A stretch of 64,000 nt of DNA from the NCBI GenBank assembly GCA_030268105.1, contig BSDZ01000078.1, forward strand, positions 5,061,001 through 5,125,000, read 5' to 3'. The notes beneath the pieces were generated by a model. It worked only from the letters and a program-made list of their open reading frames with translations, was not told the origin of the DNA and did no database searches. A program made the position numbers and the translations under genes. Positions 58,801-64,000 of this stretch are shown here, piece after piece. Origin of the DNA: Volvox africanus. Taxonomy: Eukaryota > Chlorophyta > Chlorophyceae > Chlamydomonadales > Volvocaceae. Numbering within the stretch: position 1 is the first letter of the stretch; each line of letters begins with the position of its first letter.

Positions 58801-61800
58801 GAGCCCTGCAGCGACTGCGGCGGCGCTGGCTGCATCGCCGTTCCTCAGCTCCTCTGGAGTGGTGCAGGTGAGCCGGGTTGGAAACAGTGCAAATGATAAC
58901 CGATACCAAAAGGACGCTAACGTCAGGGTAAGAGACAAGGCCGTACCTGTTGGTAGTTGAGCGCCCTTTGCTATATACGGTGCTATATACGGGTCGGCAA
59001 AGTGTGCAGACGAACATACAGCTGTTCAGGGTTTGTGCTGCGTACCGGTACGCGATGACCTGCCATCGGTACGTAACGACTTGCCTGTGGGTTAGTTAAC
59101 GTGGAGGACTTCTGGCGCCGCCGTCGTAATGAAGGGTAGGTAGCAGTCGCTAGCCTGGCTGGCTGCTCATCGCGGGTCTTGTGACACGTCATGCCACCCC
59201 GCTGCTGCAATCCATCCTTGACCCTCTTGTTCTATGTCCGGGTCTGGGAAGGCCGCCCAAATCGCTGTGGCGCCCGCTCAGCAGCACCTGGAGCGGGCCG
59301 GATCCTCTGGCGATGGCGCCGATTCAACGGGCCTCGCCAACCAACGTATGTCCTCGTCGGCCGAGGTCAGCCTTAGCCCATCCGGGATCGCTCCTTCCTC
59401 AAGTGGTGGCGGCGGCGGCGCAAACTCCGCGGGTAACTTGTCCTTATCCGGCACAAACTCGTCGACCGCGCGTGGGGAGGTCGCTGCGACGAGAAGCCTG
59501 AGGCAGATCTCTGGGTTGCTAGCCGAAGGCGGCTGCGCTCCCGCTGCTGTGCCCATCTACCCAGTGGTGGCGGTGGTGGGACCAGGTGGAGGGCCGGCTC
59601 CGGCACACCAGCGCAGCCGCTCTTCTGTGCAGGTGCCCAGGTGGGTTGGCTTAGGGCGGGGTGGGTCTGGAATGGTTTGGCTACTTGTTCGGCGGGACAG
59701 CGACAGGCCCCACTGCGCCGCCATGGAAATGCTAGGGTGCTGTAAAGGCAATGAGTGCGGAAGGAAAAGGGCAACCCGCTCGGCTTGGGAGCATTTTACG
59801 TGCTGCTTCATCCGTTGCGATACTAATGTCCGACATGGCATGCGGCTTCCACGTCCCCAGCCGCTCATCCAGCTATGCGGGTGCCCTGGACGACGTGGCG
59901 CAAACAACTCACAATAGCAACGGAGGTGGCAGGACAACGCAGGGGCAGGTAGGCTAGGAGGCGTTGAACCGCGCGCGGTTGGGTCAGGGAACGAAGCACC
60001 GGAAGAATCATAGCGCTGAGCACCTGACATATTCTTAGGTCCGTGCGGCTGGCGGGGATCGGGGTTTGTTGCTGACTTCCCTTTGGACCTGCATTCCACC
60101 ACGACGACCTGCTTTTCCTTTGTTTTCCTCTCATCGGCAGCTCCGCGCTCCATGGCTTCTCCTTCCTATAGTCATGCTTTCCTGCTCGCCCCGCCATTGC
60201 TATACGTGCAGCATGAACTACCTGAGGACCAAGGTGGCTCGCGGGGAGGAGCCTCTCAGGTGCGCAGGACGCTCCACCCCTGGGAACTAGGTGCTCGGGG
60301 AGTGCAGAGGCTCGGGACTTTGGTTTACCGTACAGCGTATCACCACTTCATACAGAGCGGACGGCGTTGCCGTCGAGAATCAAGAACTAAAGGCCCGGTG
60401 AGGGGACCTAGGGCTAAGGTGGGCACAGCCGACCGCGGCATGCAGCCATGAAGGTTTGAGCTCTCAGACAAGGTGTGCTGCACTCAGGCTGATTTCTCCC
60501 GCCAATATGTGAATAGGGGATAGGGATTACATGCGTCGCGTTTGCATCGCGAGCACCTGGCAGCAAGGTGCCATACAGACCAGCAACTGTCCTGGTGCGG
60601 CTCAGTGCAGCACTTGGCCCGAAGTCTTGGTGCATGTCGGATCCCGTTTCTGCGTCCGTCATAGCAGGGTTACCGTCGGACCCCTTCCACTTCACAGATC
60701 GGGGCAGTGGACGGGGCAGCCATCCACGGGGCATTCCATGAGGTGAGCGCAATCTTCGCTTTCGGGGAGGCGAGCGTGAGCGTGCCGGCGGACGTGGAAT
60801 GCCTGGGGTTGGAGGGCCGGGGTCCTCGAGTATAGGAACAGGAACTCCACCGCTGCGAAAGTGCAGATAGATGAGTGCAACAGTGTGATTGCTAGCCATT
60901 GGTGCCATCCCCGCTGTGATGGAAATAGATATCATCTGAGTTGTAGGCATGATGACGCTCTTATGGTCACAACACACACAAACAATTTGTCGTGGTTGTA
61001 TTTCTATCATGCAGCCGAGGAGCTTATATCCCGCGTCTCTATCCGGCCACAGACGTTTCTGTCTTCCTGCGCGTCCCTATTGTGCCTCTTCTCTTCTTTT
61101 CGTCAATATCTTGCTCCTCCGTCTTGTCAGGTGGACGTGTACACGCCCCTGAGCGCACACCTGCCCCGGCTGTGGCAGCTGTGGGAAATGACCCTGCTGG
61201 GCCGCGCGCTTCTTTTGATAGCTCCTACCCCCGGGGAGACCTCGGCAGGCGTGGCGGCGCTGTTGAGTTTGGTGGCGCCCTTACCGTACGCCGCGGATTT
61301 CCGCCCATATTATTGCATTCACGACACCGCCTTCTCGCGCATGGCGTCAGGGGTTCTGCCAGGACCGGAAGCGCGGGACGTGCCGACTCTACTAGGTGTT
61401 ACCAACCTGTACTTTATCCGGGTGCGAAGGGGCGAGGGGTTGGGTGTTTCGCCGTGTTGCTGGCTAGGAGTGGGATCATGCAGGTATGCGTTGTTTGTAC
61501 GATGCCAGCTAGCAGTGCTGTTGTGTATATGTTAGCAAGGTGCGGTCTTGCTCCTGTCCAGGCCCGCTTCTGTCCCAATGAAGTCGGCGCACACGCGCGG
61601 CGTCTGTTTAGAGGGTTTCTCCACCTCTAAATTCTTACCGTAACCTGGCTGAGCGTACCTGCCTGAGCGTACCGGCCTGAGCGTACCGGCCTGAGCGTAC
61701 ACCCCGCGTACGAAACTTTATCGCAGTTTGGTTTTATTTTCAAGGCATTTCTTAGGCCGGCTGTGCACAGATTTCTTTATCGCGGATCCTGAGGTCCCAC

Positions 61801-64000
61801 TCCCCTTCCAGGCCCTACCTCACTGGCCCAACGTACTTTCGATCGGCAAGCGAGAGGGCGCAGTGGCGGCGGTGCAGCCATCTGGCTCCTTGGCGGCCTC
61901 CATATCTCGGGCCAACGCAGCAGTGCAGGTAGGCAGGGGGTGCAGGGGGTATCTATGGAACTGTGGTTACACAGGCGGTTACACCTTCACCTGAACTTAC
62001 GAACACTCTTTCCCAAAAACATTACCTGCAGCGCAGCTCGATGCCCGTGCTGCAGGCGCTTCTCATGCTGCGCTTTCCTGAGGCACCGGTTTCTGTGCTT
62101 GGACTTGTAGCTTGCTCGAACCTCCTTCCATCCCTCACAACCCCCTTCCCGTTTCTTATTGGAAATCCAGCCCAGATATACTCAATGGGCCCACATAGTG
62201 GGTTGACCGCGCGCGCGTTTATTGTGTGTTAGTATGTTTACGCTTTGGCTATCGCAGGCACTCCGCCAGCGCACCCAGGGCGCCTCAGTGCTCATGTCAG
62301 GCCACATGGAGGCACTTTGGTCCACATATAAACCTCTCTGTCGCCCGGACCAGGCGCTGTTGCAAAAGTGAGGGCCCCATTGGATGAGGCGAGGGTTTAC
62401 AGATGGGATTGCACAGAGCGCAGCAGTGCGGGACGGATGCATGCATGCATGGGTGGGCCACGGGCCACGGGCCACGGGCTGCCCGGGGTCCGCTCAGATG
62501 TTTTGCGACAATACCTTTCTGGTAATCTTAACGATTCCAGCCTGATGCAGACTGCTAACCAGACGCGTCTGTGCACAGTTCCGCGATGCAGTACCACGGG
62601 CGCCGGCACATGCTGGCAGGGAAGCGCAGCTGGGCATGAATGTGCAGGGCTGAAGGCCAACCCCACCCGATCCACTGGAAAGCGCGGAATAGCGTCAATA
62701 TCTCTGCTGTTGTAAACGTTGGGGGAACTTGTCAAACACTTTCCTGTAATGCACCCTCTGTCCGACCGCAACCTCCAGGCTTATGCTCCCGAAACCCGGC
62801 GATGTGAAGAGCAAGGTTGCACGGATCGCCTTGGTCAACAGCGACCTCATCCGACGGTCAGTTCAGGGAGGGAAGGACGGACAGAGTGGAAAAGCCGGCG
62901 CTGGGATATACTGGGGCGGATCCAATCAGGGTACTATTCTCATGTCTTTGGTTGTAGATGTCCTAGAAGGGGCAGGCAGTCTAGAGGTTACCATGCTGAT
63001 GGTGATAAGGTTACGGATATGGGCAAGCACGACTTCATTTGTAGTGTCCCTGTAGTCCGCAGCGCCGCACGCTACTCCAGTTGTGCACCCTCGCATACAT
63101 TCTTGCCTCGTCCTCCTCATATCTTAAGCCAATCCACCCATCTCACTGCTTCTCTTGGCCCTAATGCCTGCCCTGTAAGCCTTAGTTCCTGTTTTTTGCC
63201 AACCTTTAGCCGTATGGGCCGTATAGACCCTATGGCCTACATGGTCTGGATTAACTCCACCGGCTGCCTTCTGGCCCTAACCTGCCTGTTTCCAGACACT
63301 TTGCCGAGCTGACCACCGCTTTCTTAGCGCCCTTCTCGCGGTACTTCGAGCCCGACCCCGCAAATGACGGCCGCGTGCCAGGTTGGAACAGCGAGGAATT
63401 TCTGTTCGGTTTGAGATCGGGAGGAGTGCCGCTACCACAGCCACTTCTGGACAGGTGATTTGGTGGGGGCCAGGGCTGATTTGCGGCGCTGCAGAGCGGT
63501 GGACAAGTGGTCCGGAATCGGGGTGGGCAACAGGGATACATGACCGCGTCCGGGCGCGTACGTATGTGTTAATTCCTTTGCGCCTGTAGGAAATTCTCTC
63601 CGACGCAAACGCGAACAAACGCAGGGTGGGTAGCCCCTCCGCGGCAGTGGAGCTGTACGCGAGGTTTACCTCCTGCCTGAACTTCGCCGCTTGGTTTGCT
63701 GCGCGGCGCGATCACGTGGCGCACCTCATCGCGCCTTCTTGGCCTCGGCAGCGTGGAACGTCTTTTAGGGAGGGCGATCACGGCAGCGCCAACGGCAGGG
63801 ATGACAGTGCTAGCGGCAGCGCCGGCACAGTGCGTGGCAAGGCCATGGCGGTTATGCCGGAGGGCGGCGATGAGGATGAGGAGGGGGGCATTGCTTCGTG
63901 GTTTTCGAGCGCCGCACAGGTATGCTAACTTGGTAGCAGGGCTCTAATGTTTCATGCCTTAACTGCTCTACAAATCTGAGAGATACACAGGAGCAACCCG
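55882..64000 (+). CDS. DENND6: DENND6/FAM116-type DENN-domain protein, 3' end outside window
   Basis: A DENN module protein; animal DENND6A activates Rab GTPases (Rab14 among others) on endosomal membranes. Exons: 55882-56031, 56111-56157, 56442-56678, 57188-57353, 57949-58104, 58562-58867, about 59252-59640, 59861-59948, 60212-60259, 60698-60742, 61131-61421, 61812-61928, 62258-62367, 62779-62856, 63296-63454, 63625-63919. They give 894 residues in phase with no stop. ATG 55882 leads into WIVGICSIIFDIDVGQRIEHLVPEG, the family's opening strand, so little is missing upstream. Later landmarks: LYGFVFCRQRQDASLRRG; VYDEVCRWPCPV; LWEMTLLGRALLLIAPTPGE; ADFRPYYCIHD; LLGVTNLYF; LPHWPNVLSIG; HFAELTTAFLAPFSRY; and VELYARFTSCLNFAAWF. 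Exons 6-9 encode a Ser/Gly/Ala-rich insertion absent from animal members. Human DENND6A has about 608 residues, so most of the core is present. The borders of exon 7 (5' side) and exon 9 are least certain. Confidence 0.92.
58362..58490. repeat. Tandem repeat, unit about TAGCTAGGAGGGTGATATAT, with AT run
   Basis: Three copies of CATAGCTAGGAGGGTGATAT-like units, then an (AT)n run, then a second copy of ATTACGCATACCTCATAGCTAGGAG that also stands at the left edge. It lies in the intron between DENND6 exons 5 and 6. Confidence 0.9.
61646..61700. repeat. Tandem repeat, 14-base unit GCCTGAGCGTACCG
   Basis: About four head-to-tail copies with the last one incomplete, in the intron between DENND6 exons 11 and 12. 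No coding or structural role is apparent. Confidence 0.9.

Overview
The window looks like nuclear DNA of a chlorophycean green alga, most likely a volvocine relative of Volvox or Gonium. The genes carry many introns with GT-AG ends. Coding exons are rich in G or C at third codon positions, while the spacers are richer in A+T. The proteins carry long Ala, Gly, Gln and Ser-rich insertions between conserved blocks. The three well-supported genes belong to families known from plants or eukaryotes in general. There is no sign of bacterial gene organisation.

Layout. Positions 1-123 (+) may be the last exon of a gene that starts outside the window. Positions 4933-7789 (-) hold a probable PAP2 / lipid phosphate phosphatase-like gene whose third catalytic motif is degraded. 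Positions 9821-20575 (+) hold a complete membrane-anchored site-1 protease (S1P/SKI-1, kexin/subtilase family) in 18 exons, 1,524 codons before the stop. Positions 20576-26601 are a 6 kb spacer with a small inverted-repeat element and several tandem repeats. Positions 26602-53955 (-) hold one very large gene, a homologue of the plant protein NO VEIN. It has a GHKL/HSP90-like ATPase core and a C-terminal NOV_C domain. I could join 35 exons in consistent phase into an open frame of about 4,623 residues. Positions 55882-63919 (+) hold the first 16 exons of a DENND6/FAM116-type Rab exchange factor, whose 3' end lies beyond the window.

Gene order is PAP2-like(-) / S1P(+) divergent, S1P(+) / NOV(-) convergent, NOV(-) / DENND6(+) divergent with a 1.9 kb shared upstream region. 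PAP2-like, S1P and DENND6 all point to endomembrane work (lipid dephosphorylation, Golgi proteolysis, Rab activation). NO VEIN is nuclear in plants. I see no evidence that these neighbours form a functional cluster; this is ordinary eukaryotic gene order.

The most unusual item is the NO VEIN homologue. It is much longer than I recall for the plant protein and starts with a LOTUS-like winged-helix segment. It also has a repeated two-exon module near the N terminus, couples a GHKL ATPase to a C-terminal domain with PD-(D/E)xK-like spacing, and carries about 44 copies of a GGGGC repeat in one short intron. Exon borders were placed by hand from splice signals, reading phase and remembered family conservation, so individual borders may be off even where the gene call is firm.
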